DNA of 10,139 nucleotides. Origin: Planctomycetia bacterium (lineage in GTDB: Bacteria > Planctomycetota > UBA1135 > GCA-002686595). The DNA lies in the NCBI GenBank assembly GCA_005778045.1, contig SXKQ01000126.1, positions 1 through 10,139 of the forward strand, given 5' to 3'. The notes under the pieces are model-generated. The model was not told the DNA's origin and did not search any database. It saw only the letters and a program-made list of their open reading frames with translations. Shown here piece after piece: positions 1-7,309 of the stretch. Made by a program: the position numbers and the translations under genes. Numbering within the stretch: the stretch's first letter is position 1; each line of letters begins with the position of its first letter.

Positions 1-1
1 C

Positions 2-319
2 CACCAGATCCTCGGCATCGTGCTCGGCGCGAAGACGCACAAGATGCCCTTCGGCCACCACGGCGCGAACCACCCGGTGCGTGACCTCTTGACCGGACGC
101 GTGGAGATCACGTCGCAGAACCACTCGTTCGCGGTCGATCCGAATACGCTGCCGAAGGAGCTCGAGCTCACGCACATCAATCTGAACGACATGACTGTCG
201 AGGGCATCCGCCATCGCACGGCCAAGGTGATGAGCGTGCAGTATCACCCCGAGGCCGCGCCCGGCCCGCTCGACAGCGCGCACCTGTTCTCACGCTTCCG
301 TGAGCTCGTGACGAACTAG
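2..319 (+). CDS. carA: Carbamoyl-phosphate synthase small subunit, C-terminal part (5' end outside window)
   Basis: This is the glutamine amidotransferase subunit of carbamoyl-phosphate synthase. It hydrolyses glutamine and passes ammonia to the large subunit CarB for pyrimidine and arginine synthesis in the cytoplasm. The visible 105 residues are the end of the class I amidotransferase domain. They begin at [15 protein letters not shown], just after where the catalytic cysteine motif (GxCLGHQ) would lie, so the nucleophile itself is outside the window. The stretches [10 protein letters not shown] and SQNHSFAVD are typical of CarA. The other two triad residues, His and Glu, are present in [10 protein letters not shown]. 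The reading frame is open to the left edge and stops with TAG at 317-319. The next gene follows in the same direction after 21 bases, so the two may be co-transcribed. Family assignment is firm. Confidence 0.95.
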   Translation, partial: HQILGIVLGAKTHKMPFGHHGANHPVRDLLTGRVEITSQNHSFAVDPNTLPKELELTHINLNDMTVEGIRHRTAKVMSVQYHPEAAPGPLDSAHLFSRFRELVTN

Positions 320-328
320 CGCAGGCGC

Positions 329-333
329 AGGAG
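329..333 (+). promoter_or_regulatory. Shine-Dalgarno AGGAG that selects a TTG start
   Basis: AGGAG lies 7 bases before the TTG at 341 and 16 bases before the ATG at 350. The spacing favours TTG 341 as the start of the downstream gene. This is direct from sequence; use of TTG is inferred. Confidence 0.5.
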
Positions 334-349
334 CGCTATCTTGGCGCTC
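331..349 (+). promoter_or_regulatory. Small inverted repeat at the translation start of the glutaminase-like gene
   Basis: GAGCGC (331-336) and GCGCTC (344-349) can pair around a 7-base loop, TATCTTG (337-343). The stem takes up part of the AGGAG ribosome site and puts the TTG start in the loop, ending just before ATG 350. It could lower translation of this gene relative to carA, or mark the 3' end of the carA message, although no T-run follows. It is short, so it may be chance in G+C-rich DNA. Confidence 0.3.
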
Positions 350-2626
350 ATGTTCCAGCTCGTCGCAGCGCTCGTCCTCGGATCGCTCGCTTCGGCGCAG
401 GAAGAGCGGCCGCGCCCGGTACCGCTCGTCGTCCACGACCCGTTCTTCAGCTTGTGGTCGACTCCCGGACGGCCCACCGACGGCACGCCGAGCCACGCGA
501 GCGGACGCTCGGTGCCGATGTGTGTGCTCGCGCGCATCGATGGCGACAAGGTCGTGCGCCTGCTCGGCACCGAGCCGCCGGAAGTTCCGGCTCCTGACCA
601 GAGTGTCACGATCGTCGACTTCACGACTACGCGCTTCGTCTCGCTCGCGGCCGGCGTCGAACTCGAACTCGCGTTCGTGACGCCCGCCCTGCCCGACGAT
701 CTCGACGTACTCGCGAGACCGGTGACCTATGTCCAGCTCCGAGCGTGGTCGCGCGACGGCAACGAGCACTCGATCGACCTCTATCTCGACGTCGCGGCCT
801 TGGCCGCCGTCGAGGGGCCCTCGGAGCGGGTGCAAGGCAGGCTGGTCGAGATCGAGGGACTCGAGACCGCCTGCGTGGAGGCCCTCGATCCGCCGTGGCG
901 AGCGCCCGAGTCGGGCCGCGAGCGACTGGAACGCGGCACGCTGCTCGCGAGCGCGCGCAAGGGCCCTGGAGTGCGCGCCAACTTCGGACCGGCCGAAGAG
1001 CTGCGGCGCGCGTTCGTCGAGCGACGTGGCGCGAGCGTGCCTCCGAGCTTCCTCGAGCCGCGACCGGCGGCAGACGGAGTGGCTTCGGTGAGACTCGAAG
1101 GCCGCGGCGGCGCGGGCTTCGTGACGGCGAAGGCCGGCGATGCGCCGGTCACGGCACGCGCCATGCTCGCCTACGACGAGCCTTGGTCGGTGCGCTACTT
1201 CGAGCAACGCTTGCGGCCCTACTGGCGGGGCGCAGGAATAGACGCGGCCAAGCTGCTGCAAGTCGCAGACGCGGCCGGCGAGCAGGTCGTCGCGCGCTGC
1301 GGCGAGTTCGACCGCGAGCTCTCGCTGGACCTCGCGACCGCAGGCGATTCGCAGTGGATACGAGAGTGCCAGCGCGCGTACCGGTCCGTTCTCGGCGCCA
1401 GCAAGCTGTGCGCCGACGCGCATGGACGTCCCCTGCTGTTCGTGCGCGGTGCCGCTGGGACGCACGGGCTGTCGCAGACCATGGATGTCGCCGCATCCGC
1501 GCCCCAGCACCTGCTGCTCTCGAGCGATCTTGCGAAGGCCTCGCTCCTGCCGCTCCTTGATCGGGCCACTTGGAGTGCGTGGACGGCTCCCTTCGCGCCG
1601 TGCGAGCTCGGCACGTACCCGCATGCGACGGGAACCGCGCAGGAGAGTGTCGCGACAAGCGCAACGGCCGTGGCTGACTCTTCCGACCTGATCCTGCTCG
1701 TGGCTGCGATTTGCCAACGCGAAGGACGCGTCGAGCTCGCGGCGCGTTACTGGAAGCAGCTGTCGTCATGGTCGCGCTTCCTGATCGAGCAGGCGAGTGC
1801 GCCGCAGGACTCCGCGCTCGCCGCGGATTCGCGCACGAAGTCCATCGTTGCTCTCGGCGCGTTCGCTCGGCTCGCGCGACAGATGGGAAGCGCGCAGCGA
1901 GCCGAGGAGCTGGAGCTCCTCGCGCGAACGGAGGCGGCGGACTGGGAACGCAGCGCGCGAACGCAGGACGAAGACTCCGTGGAGCCGTCCGTCGCGCTGG
2001 CATGGGACAAGGCGCTCCAACTCAGGCTCTTCGGGACCGACTGGAAGCCACGCAAACTCGAGCCCGTCTTCTTGACGGTTCTGGCGGGCGAGCCGCTGTG
2101 GAACAAGTGGTTCGCGCGCGGTGCCAAGGGCCCGCTGACGTGGGCGCCCGCGCGGCTCTCGATCGGAGAGCCGCTCGTACCCGATGCTCGCGGCGGCGAA
2201 AGCCGCTGGAGCTGGACGACGAGTGAGCCCGCCGCGAGTTGGACGACGCTCGAGTTCGACGTCGGCAGCTGGTCGACCGGCTCGGGCGCGTTCGGCGCCC
2301 CGCTCGCTCGCCCGAGCCTGATTCGCACGCGGTGGACGGCAACGGCGCTGTGGCTGCGGCGGACCTTCGAGCTCGCGAGCATTCCGAGCGCGGAAGTCCG
2401 GCTCGCCGTCGAACTCGTCGGAGACGCGGAGGTCTGGCTCAACGGAGCGCTCGCGGCGCGCCTGTCGAGCGGGACACCCGGGTACTTTGTCGAGGCGCTG
2501 CCCGAGGAAGCGCGCGCGGCCCTGAGGGTGGGCGCCAACGTGCTGGCCATCCGCTGCACGGGCCAGACCGAAGCCGCCTGCGTCGATGCGGGACTTGTCA
2601 CCGTCCCACGAGCCACGAACCGCTGA
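341..2626 (+). CDS. Secreted glutaminase A / DUF4965-family protein with a C-terminal beta-rich domain; active-site region looks degenerate
   Basis: The protein has 761 residues from TTG 341, or 758 from ATG 350. A hydrophobic N-terminus ending in ASA|Q (about residue 19) looks like a signal peptide, although its n-region has no Lys or Arg. Residues 26-150 match the glutaminase A N-terminal domains (PLVVHDPFFSLWS, PVTYVQLRAW). Residues 277-540 match the DUF4965/DUF1793 alpha-barrel region (YDEPWSVRYFEQRLRPYW, FAPCELGTYPHATG, AARYWKQLSSWSRFLIEQ). Residues 620-755 form a beta-rich segment that could be a galactose-binding-like module (WLRRTFEL, AEVWLNG, GANVLAIRC). Family members are extracytoplasmic and some hydrolyse glutamine, but most are uncharacterised. 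Several conserved polar motifs I expect are altered or missing (see findings), so activity is uncertain. It may belong to the carA transcript. A direct metabolic link between extracellular glutamine hydrolysis and CarA is possible but unproven. Confidence 0.82.
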   Translation: MALMFQLVAALVLGSLASAQEERPRPVPLVVHDPFFSLWSTPGRPTDGTPSHASGRSVPMCVLARIDGDKVVRLLGTEPPEVPAPDQSVTIVDFTTTRFVSLAAGVELELAFVTPALPDDLDVLARPVTYVQLRAWSRDGNEHSIDLYLDVAALAAVEGPSERVQGRLVEIEGLETACVEALDPPWRAPESGRERLERGTLLASARKGPGVRANFGPAEELRRAFVERRGASVPPSFLEPRPAADGVASVRLEGRGGAGFVTAKAGDAPVTARAMLAYDEPWSVRYFEQRLRPYWRGAGIDAAKLLQVADAAGEQVVARCGEFDRELSLDLATAGDSQWIRECQRAYRSVLGASKLCADAHGRPLLFVRGAAGTHGLSQTMDVAASAPQHLLLSSDLAKASLLPLLDRATWSAWTAPFAPCELGTYPHATGTAQESVATSATAVADSSDLILLVAAICQREGRVELAARYWKQLSSWSRFLIEQASAPQDSALAADSRTKSIVALGAFARLARQMGSAQRAEELELLARTEAADWERSARTQDEDSVEPSVALAWDKALQLRLFGTDWKPRKLEPVFLTVLAGEPLWNKWFARGAKGPLTWAPARLSIGEPLVPDARGGESRWSWTTSEPAASWTTLEFDVGSWSTGSGAFGAPLARPSLIRTRWTATALWLRRTFELASIPSAEVRLAVELVGDAEVWLNGALAARLSSGTPGYFVEALPEEARAALRVGANVLAIRCTGQTEAACVDAGLVTVPRATNR

Positions 2627-2630
2627 GGGA

Positions 2631-4916
2631 TCAGAACAGCGAAACGGGATCCACGTCGATCATCGGTCGCAGCTTTACACCACTCTCGCCGAGCATACGC
2701 GTGGTGGCGAGTACGAGTCCGAGTTGCAGGGGGTCGTCAGGTAGCTTGATGAGCAGGTGGCGGCGGTGGCGCTCGCGCACCATCGCGATCGGAGCTGGCG
2801 CGGGACCGAGCACGACCGCGTCGCTGTCGACGAGCTTCTCGCGCAGTAACTCGCCAGCGGCATCCGAAGCGTCGATCACGAGCTTCTCGCTCATGTCCTC
2901 GTAGAGCAGGCGCACGAGCCGACCGTGCGGCGGGTACGCGAGCTCCGCCCGCAGCGCGCTCTCGTTCGTCGCGAAGCCCTCAAAGTCATTGGCGGCCGCA
3001 CGCACGATCGCCGGGTGCTGCGGCGACATGGTCTGCACCACGATGCGACCCGGCAACGTTCCGCGACCTGCACGGCCCGCGACTTGGCTGATCAGCTGGA
3101 AGGTGCGCTCGGCCGCACGAAAATCCGGCAAGTGCAGCGCTCCGTCCGCCGAGATGATCCCGACCAGCGTCACGCGCGGAAAGTCGAGCCCCTTGGCGAT
3201 CATCTGCGTGCCGACGAGCACGTCGATCTCCTGCCGTCCGAAGGCGGAGAGCGTGTCCTCGTAGTCCTCGCGGCGTCGCATCGTGTCCGAATCCATGCGC
3301 CGCACGCGCGCCTCGGGCGCGACCTTCTGGATCTCGATCTCGACGCGCTCGGAGCCCGCGCCGACGAAACGCATGCCGGGCCGTGTACACACCGGACACG
3401 CCTGCGGCGAGCGCCGTTCCTCGCAGCAGCTATGGCAGACCATTCGCCCGATGCGCTGGTGCCACGCGAGCGCGACGTCGCAACGCTTGCAGCGCAGCGT
3501 TTCCTTGCATCCCGGACACCATAAGACGGGCGCGAAGCCTCGGCGATTCTGAAACAGGATCGCCTGCTCGCCGCGCGCGAGCGCCTCTTGGAGCAGAAGC
3601 AGCAGGCGTCGCGAGAAGAGCTTGTGGCCCTGTGGTCCAGCGGGCTCGGAGCGGATATCCACCACCTCGATCGGCGGAAATCCGTGGCCGCTGATGCGCT
3701 GAGGCATGAGGAGCCGCTTCAGCGTCCCGCGCCGTGCCGCTTCCCAGCTTTCGAGCGACGGGGTAGCGGAACCGAGAACGCACACCGCCCCCGTCGCGCG
3801 CGCGCGCTCGATCGCCACGTCGCGGGCGTGGTAGCGCGGCGTCGAGCCCTGCTTGAACGAAGGCTCGTGCTCCTCGTCGACCACGATGACGCCGAGACGT
3901 TCCATCGGAGCGAACAGCGCGGAGCGAGCACCGACCACCACGCGCGCCTCGCCGCGCTGCACGCGCTGCCACATGCGCAGTCGCTGCGCGTCGGTCATGC
4001 GCGAGTGCAGCACGGCCACGTTCTCGAAGCGCGCCCGGAACCAACCGACCGTCTGGGGAGTCAGCGCGATTTCCGGCACCAGCACGATCGCCCCGCGGCC
4101 GAGAGCCAGTGCGCGCTCGATCAGCGCAAGGTAGACCTCGGTCTTGCCGCTGCCCGTGACACCCTGCAGCAGGAAGGCTCCCGAACGTCCTGCTTCGAGC
4201 GGCTCGAGCAGCGCCGTGAGCGCGGCCTGCTGGGTCGAGTGCAGGCTCTCCGGTCGCGGGCGAGCGGCTCGCGAGGTCTCGAGCTCGTCGGCATCCGCCT
4301 CGACCTTCTCGAGCCGGATCCAGCCACGCCGGTGCAACGTACGCGCGGCGGAATCGGACAGGTTGAGCTTGCGACACACCTCACGCAGCTCGATGCGTCC
4401 ACCGATCTCGAGCAGTGTGCGCAGCATGCGATGCTGCTTGGGTTGGCTCTCCTCGATCTCGGCGAGTTCCTTGGCGCCTATGCCGGGTGCAGGCGACGCC
4501 ACGATGACCTTGGCGCTCTCGCGCTCTCGCTTGAGCGCCGCGGGCAGCACGGCGTGCAAGGCCTCGCCCCACGAGCACGCGTAGCGCTCGCCTATCCAGC
4601 GCGTCAGCGCGAGCAAGTCGGCGCTCACGAGGGGCTCCTCGTCGAGCAAGGTCGCGATCGGACGCACCTTGTCGAGCGCGCACTCGCGGGCAATGGCCGT
4701 CACGACTCCGATCTCGCGCTCGGCCCCGAACGGCACCGCCACGCGCACGCCGGGCACGACGCGCGCCACGAGCTCGTCGGGCACGGAGTAGGTGAACTGC
4801 ACCGCCACCGGGCGATTGAGCGCGACCTCGGCGTACAGCCCCGCCCGGGGGGCGGGCGCGGGTCCGACCTCGAAGAGCGTCAGCTCCCGCGCGTCAGACT
4901 TCGACGCGCGTGCCAC
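2631..4916 (-). CDS. priA: Primosomal protein N', replication restart DNA helicase PriA
   Basis: PriA is a cytoplasmic superfamily 2 helicase (3' to 5') that recognises stalled forks and D-loops and starts reloading of the replicative helicase. The 761 residues are close to the usual 730-800. The N-terminal 3'-DNA-binding domain covers about residues 27-130 (VQFTYSVPDELV). Walker A is GVTGSGKT (252-259) and the DEEH box is at 347-350. The zinc-binding insert between the two helicase lobes carries four pairs, CPGC (467-470), CKRC (476-479), CHSC (494-497) and CPVC (507-510). The second lobe has GTQMIAKGLDFP and SQVAGRAGR (610-618). The GTG start at 4916 is supported by GAGG 8 bases upstream, which overlaps the stop of the preceding mazG-like gene. 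It is the last gene of the minus-strand cluster and converges on the glutaminase-like gene. Confidence 0.97.
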   Translation of the reverse strand: MARASKSDARELTLFEVGPAPAPRAGLYAEVALNRPVAVQFTYSVPDELVARVVPGVRVAVPFGAEREIGVVTAIARECALDKVRPIATLLDEEPLVSADLLALTRWIGERYACSWGEALHAVLPAALKRERESAKVIVASPAPGIGAKELAEIEESQPKQHRMLRTLLEIGGRIELREVCRKLNLSDSAARTLHRRGWIRLEKVEADADELETSRAARPRPESLHSTQQAALTALLEPLEAGRSGAFLLQGVTGSGKTEVYLALIERALALGRGAIVLVPEIALTPQTVGWFRARFENVAVLHSRMTDAQRLRMWQRVQRGEARVVVGARSALFAPMERLGVIVVDEEHEPSFKQGSTPRYHARDVAIERARATGAVCVLGSATPSLESWEAARRGTLKRLLMPQRISGHGFPPIEVVDIRSEPAGPQGHKLFSRRLLLLLQEALARGEQAILFQNRRGFAPVLWCPGCKETLRCKRCDVALAWHQRIGRMVCHSCCEERRSPQACPVCTRPGMRFVGAGSERVEIEIQKVAPEARVRRMDSDTMRRREDYEDTLSAFGRQEIDVLVGTQMIAKGLDFPRVTLVGIISADGALHLPDFRAAERTFQLISQVAGRAGRGTLPGRIVVQTMSPQHPAIVRAAANDFEGFATNESALRAELAYPPHGRLVRLLYEDMSEKLVIDASDAAGELLREKLVDSDAVVLGPAPAPIAMVRERHRRHLLIKLPDDPLQLGLVLATTRMLGESGVKLRPMIDVDPVSLF

Positions 4917-4924
4917 GGGACTCG

Positions 4925-4928
4925 CCTC
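4925..4928 (-). promoter_or_regulatory. Shine-Dalgarno GAGG deciding the GTG start of priA
   Basis: On the minus strand GAGG ends 8 bases before GTG 4916 and overlaps the TGA of the upstream gene (4927-4929). This suggests termination-reinitiation coupling. No ATG lies near enough to compete. Confidence 0.5.
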
Positions 4929-5211
4929 ACGGACACGCGCAAGGCGCAGCCTTGCAGCGCGGGCAGCCCTGCTCGTACTTCTTGCGCGCGGCGGCCTCGA
5001 GGTCGATGCCCGACATCGAGGCCAGCGTGGAGAGCCACGCGAGTACGTCGGCGAACTCGCCCTCGAGTTCCTCCTTGCGATTGCGGCGCAGCGCGCGCGT
5101 CAGCTCCCCCACTTCCTCGCAGAACCACATATGGGTGCCGTGGAGGCCACGCGCAGAGTCGCGCTCGAAGTAGATGCGCTCGATGAGCGACTGGAATTCG
5201 CGTACTTGCAT
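4927..5211 (-). CDS. MazG-like nucleotide pyrophosphohydrolase family protein with Cys-rich tail
   Basis: This is a small cytoplasmic all-alpha protein of 94 residues. The MazG/dUTPase-like metal-binding signature is complete: EEVGE (32-36) followed by EFAD (52-55), giving the E-E-x-x-E ... E-x-x-D arrangement that holds magnesium. Family members hydrolyse nucleoside triphosphates or related nucleotides to monophosphates, often for house-cleaning; the substrate cannot be read from the sequence. The C-terminus ends with CPRC (83-86) and CAC (91-93), a likely metal-binding knuckle found in some MazG-like proteins. The ATG at 5211 lies 3 bases after the stop of the phosphatase gene and has no obvious ribosome site, so translation probably depends on coupling. 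The gene is followed by priA after 10 bases. A role in cleaning the nucleotide pool would fit beside a replication gene, but that is inference. Confidence 0.85.
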   Translation of the reverse strand: MQVREFQSLIERIYFERDSARGLHGTHMWFCEEVGELTRALRRNRKEELEGEFADVLAWLSTLASMSGIDLEAAARKKYEQGCPRCKAAPCACP

Positions 5212-5214
5212 GAT

Positions 5215-6819
5215 TCAAGTCCGGCTGACGGTGACGATCGAGATGTCGCGCTCGCGCGGGGCATCGCCCGCGTGGGCGAGCAGCGCCTCGCGCAGCTTGG
5301 AGAGGAACTGGTCCGTCGGAAGCGCGCCGTACTTCATGACGAGCGCGTACAGGCCCTTCTCGCCGAGCTCGGCACCTTCGGCATTCGCCACCGTCACGGC
5401 TCCGGAGTTGACGAGCACGAGCCGATCGCCCCGCTCCACGGGAACCAGCGCAAGCTCGAGCTTGCTGTCGAATACGGGCCCCTTGTCGAAGCCGAGGGCG
5501 ATGCCTTCGGGGTGGACCACACGCACCTTGCGGTCTTCGCCGGAGAAGCGAACCAGCGGCACCTTGTGACCGCTGCACGCGACCGTCGCGATGCCCTGCG
5601 TCGCGTCCAACGAGGCGAACAGCGCGGTCACGGCCATGCCGCGGCGCACGTCGCGCGCCAGCGCACGGTTCGCGCTCGAGAGCGCGGCCTTCAGCTCCCC
5701 GCCGTCGGCGAGTCGCGAGCGCAAGTACGAGCGCGCCGTCGCCCCGACGATCGCGCCGGGCATGCCCTTGCCGGACACCTCGCACACGAGGAGACCGATC
5801 GAGCCGGCGGCACCACCATCGATGTAGTCGAGAAAGTCGCCGCACAGCCCCGCCGAAGCGAGGTGCAGGTGCCCGATCTCGTAGCCGGGGCACTTCGGAG
5901 TGGACTGCGGCAGGAGTTGGTCGCGCACTTCGCTCGCGACCTGCAGCTCGCGTTGGCGCACCTCGAGCTCGACCTCGTTGTCGCGGGCCTCCGCGAGACT
6001 CTTCGTCATGCGGTCGATCGCGCGAGCGAGCGTGCCGACCTCGCCGCCCGCGTCCGCCACCACGCGGTGCTGTAGGTCGCCGCCCGCGATGGCGCGCACG
6101 TCCTCGGCGATGCGCGTGATCGGCCCGGAGACTTGGTTGGCGACCCACACCGAGACCATCGCGCCGACCAGAATGATCACGAAGGTCACCCCGATCACGA
6201 GGCCGAGCAGGCTGCGGTCGGCGACTTGGGCGGTGTCCGGCAGGAGCAGGAACACCGGCGCGCCCTCGCGCCCCTGATGCTTGAAGATCACGCCGCTCGA
6301 GCCGTCCGCGTAGGTCACCGACGCCTCGAGAACCGCGCCGGAGGCATGCTCCGTCGCCTTTCCGACCTGCTTCCAGGACTCGACGGCACCGAGTTCCTTG
6401 TAGCGCTGCTCGCGCTGCTCGCGCTGGGCGCGGTACGCGTCGCGGAGGCCATGCTGGTAGTTCTGAAACGCGCGTCGCAGGCTCTCGTAGCGCGAGTCGC
6501 CGCCCTCCGGGAACTCCTTGGCCGTGGCCGCCGCGTCCTTCGCGGCCTGCTGCTCGAGCACGAAGTACAGCTCGCGCTCCGCCACCGCTCGCTGGCGCTC
6601 GACCGTCGCCTGCACCACGGGCGCCGTGAGCTCGGTGGCACCGACCATCGTCGCCTGCTGCACGTTGGCGCTCACCTGCCGCGCGCTCTTGTAGAGCAGG
6701 AATCCGGCCGCGGAGGAGACGACGGTCAGCGCGACCGTCATCGACAGCGTGAAGCGCATCCAGATCGGCAGGCCGCTCGATCCGCGCTCCTCCGCAGCGC
6801 CTTTCCTGCGCGCCACCAT
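5215..6819 (-). CDS. Membrane-anchored HAMP plus SpoIIE/PP2C-type serine phosphatase, with altered metal site
   Basis: The protein has 534 residues. A basic N-terminus precedes membrane helix 1 (about 20-43). A helical, charged extracytoplasmic region (44-203) follows, then membrane helix 2 (204-227), a HAMP domain (228-280, including SGPITRIAEDVRAIAGGDL), a short coiled coil (274-300) and a PPM/SpoIIE phosphatase domain (300-534). This is the usual build of RsbU-like phosphatases, which dephosphorylate anti-anti-sigma factors in response to a membrane signal. The phosphatase domain has QLLPQSTPKCPGYEI, CGDF (326-329), EVSGKG (347-352) and CSGH (415-418). In active enzymes I expect DVSGKG and a TDG motif; here these are E347 and NSG with S472. 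D328 and D525 (RDIS) remain. The gene starts 1 base after the pgpA stop and ends 3 bases before the mazG-like gene. No anti-sigma or STAS partner is visible in the window. Confidence 0.85.
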   Translation of the reverse strand: MVARRKGAAEERGSSGLPIWMRFTLSMTVALTVVSSAAGFLLYKSARQVSANVQQATMVGATELTAPVVQATVERQRAVAERELYFVLEQQAAKDAAATAKEFPEGGDSRYESLRRAFQNYQHGLRDAYRAQREQREQRYKELGAVESWKQVGKATEHASGAVLEASVTYADGSSGVIFKHQGREGAPVFLLLPDTAQVADRSLLGLVIGVTFVIILVGAMVSVWVANQVSGPITRIAEDVRAIAGGDLQHRVVADAGGEVGTLARAIDRMTKSLAEARDNEVELEVRQRELQVASEVRDQLLPQSTPKCPGYEIGHLHLASAGLCGDFLDYIDGGAAGSIGLLVCEVSGKGMPGAIVGATARSYLRSRLADGGELKAALSSANRALARDVRRGMAVTALFASLDATQGIATVACSGHKVPLVRFSGEDRKVRVVHPEGIALGFDKGPVFDSKLELALVPVERGDRLVLVNSGAVTVANAEGAELGEKGLYALVMKYGALPTDQFLSKLREALLAHAGDAPRERDISIVTVSRT

Positions 6820-6820
6820 C

Positions 6821-7309
6821 TCAGTTCGCCCCCGCGAGCCAGGGCAGGTTGGGGAGCAGGAGCCGCACCGGCACCATCACCAGCACGAGCCCGTACACGC
6901 CGGCCACCACGTCGTCGAGCAGGATGCCGTCGCCACCGCCGAGCTTTTCCATGCGTCGCGCGAGCTTGGGCTTGAAGATGTCGAAGAAGCGGAAGACGAA
7001 GAACGCCACCGCGAGCGACAGGTAGCCCGGGCCACCCATCCACGCGATCGTGATCAGGTAGCCGATCACCTCGTCGAGCACGAAGATCCCGGGGTCCTTC
7101 TCGCCCGCGTAGGACTCCGCCCAGTCGCCGAGCGAGCGGCCGATCAGGTAGAGAATCGCCGCCACTCCAAGGCTGAGCGCGAGGTAGTGCTCCTGTCCCG
7201 AGAGCGCCCATGCGATCGCCACGCCACCGAGCGTGCCGACGGTGCCGGGCGCGAAGGGCGAGCATCCGAGGTAGCCGCAGGACACGAGACCGAGCTTGAG
7301 CCAGTTCAT
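6821..7309 (-). CDS. pgpA: Phosphatidylglycerophosphatase A
   Basis: PgpA removes the phosphate from phosphatidylglycerophosphate to give phosphatidylglycerol, at the inner membrane. The 162 residues match the family length. Conserved motifs in order are SPFAPGTVGTLGG (17-29), DPGIFVLDE (72-80), FRFFDIFKPK (106-115) and GGDGILLDD (125-133); the acidic residues are those thought to bind magnesium. Three to four hydrophobic segments are visible. The ATG at 7309 overlaps the pgsA stop by four bases (ATGA), and GGGAG lies 7 bases upstream inside pgsA, which fixes the start. The frame is open further upstream but lacks family similarity there. PgpA acts directly on the product of PgsA, so the coupled pair makes biochemical sense. 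The phosphatase gene follows after one base. Confidence 0.95.
   Translation of the reverse strand: MNWLKLGLVSCGYLGCSPFAPGTVGTLGGVAIAWALSGQEHYLALSLGVAAILYLIGRSLGDWAESYAGEKDPGIFVLDEVIGYLITIAWMGGPGYLSLAVAFFVFRFFDIFKPKLARRMEKLGGGDGILLDDVVAGVYGLVLVMVPVRLLLPNLPWLAGAN

Noticed and set aside
290..1717. 475-codon open frame antisense to the glutaminase-like gene
   Set aside because: Arg-rich, no family likeness, and it lies over a gene with clear domain matches. Long antisense frames are expected in DNA this rich in G+C.
3588..5186. 532-codon plus-strand open frame opposite priA and the mazG-like gene
   Set aside because: It is the shadow of PriA, whose helicase and zinc motifs are unmistakable; the composition is Arg/His/Leu-rich and low-complexity.
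4792..6148. Long open frames on both strands (427 and 422 codons) across the mazG-like and phosphatase genes
   Set aside because: They cross real gene boundaries in other frames and show no recognisable domain.
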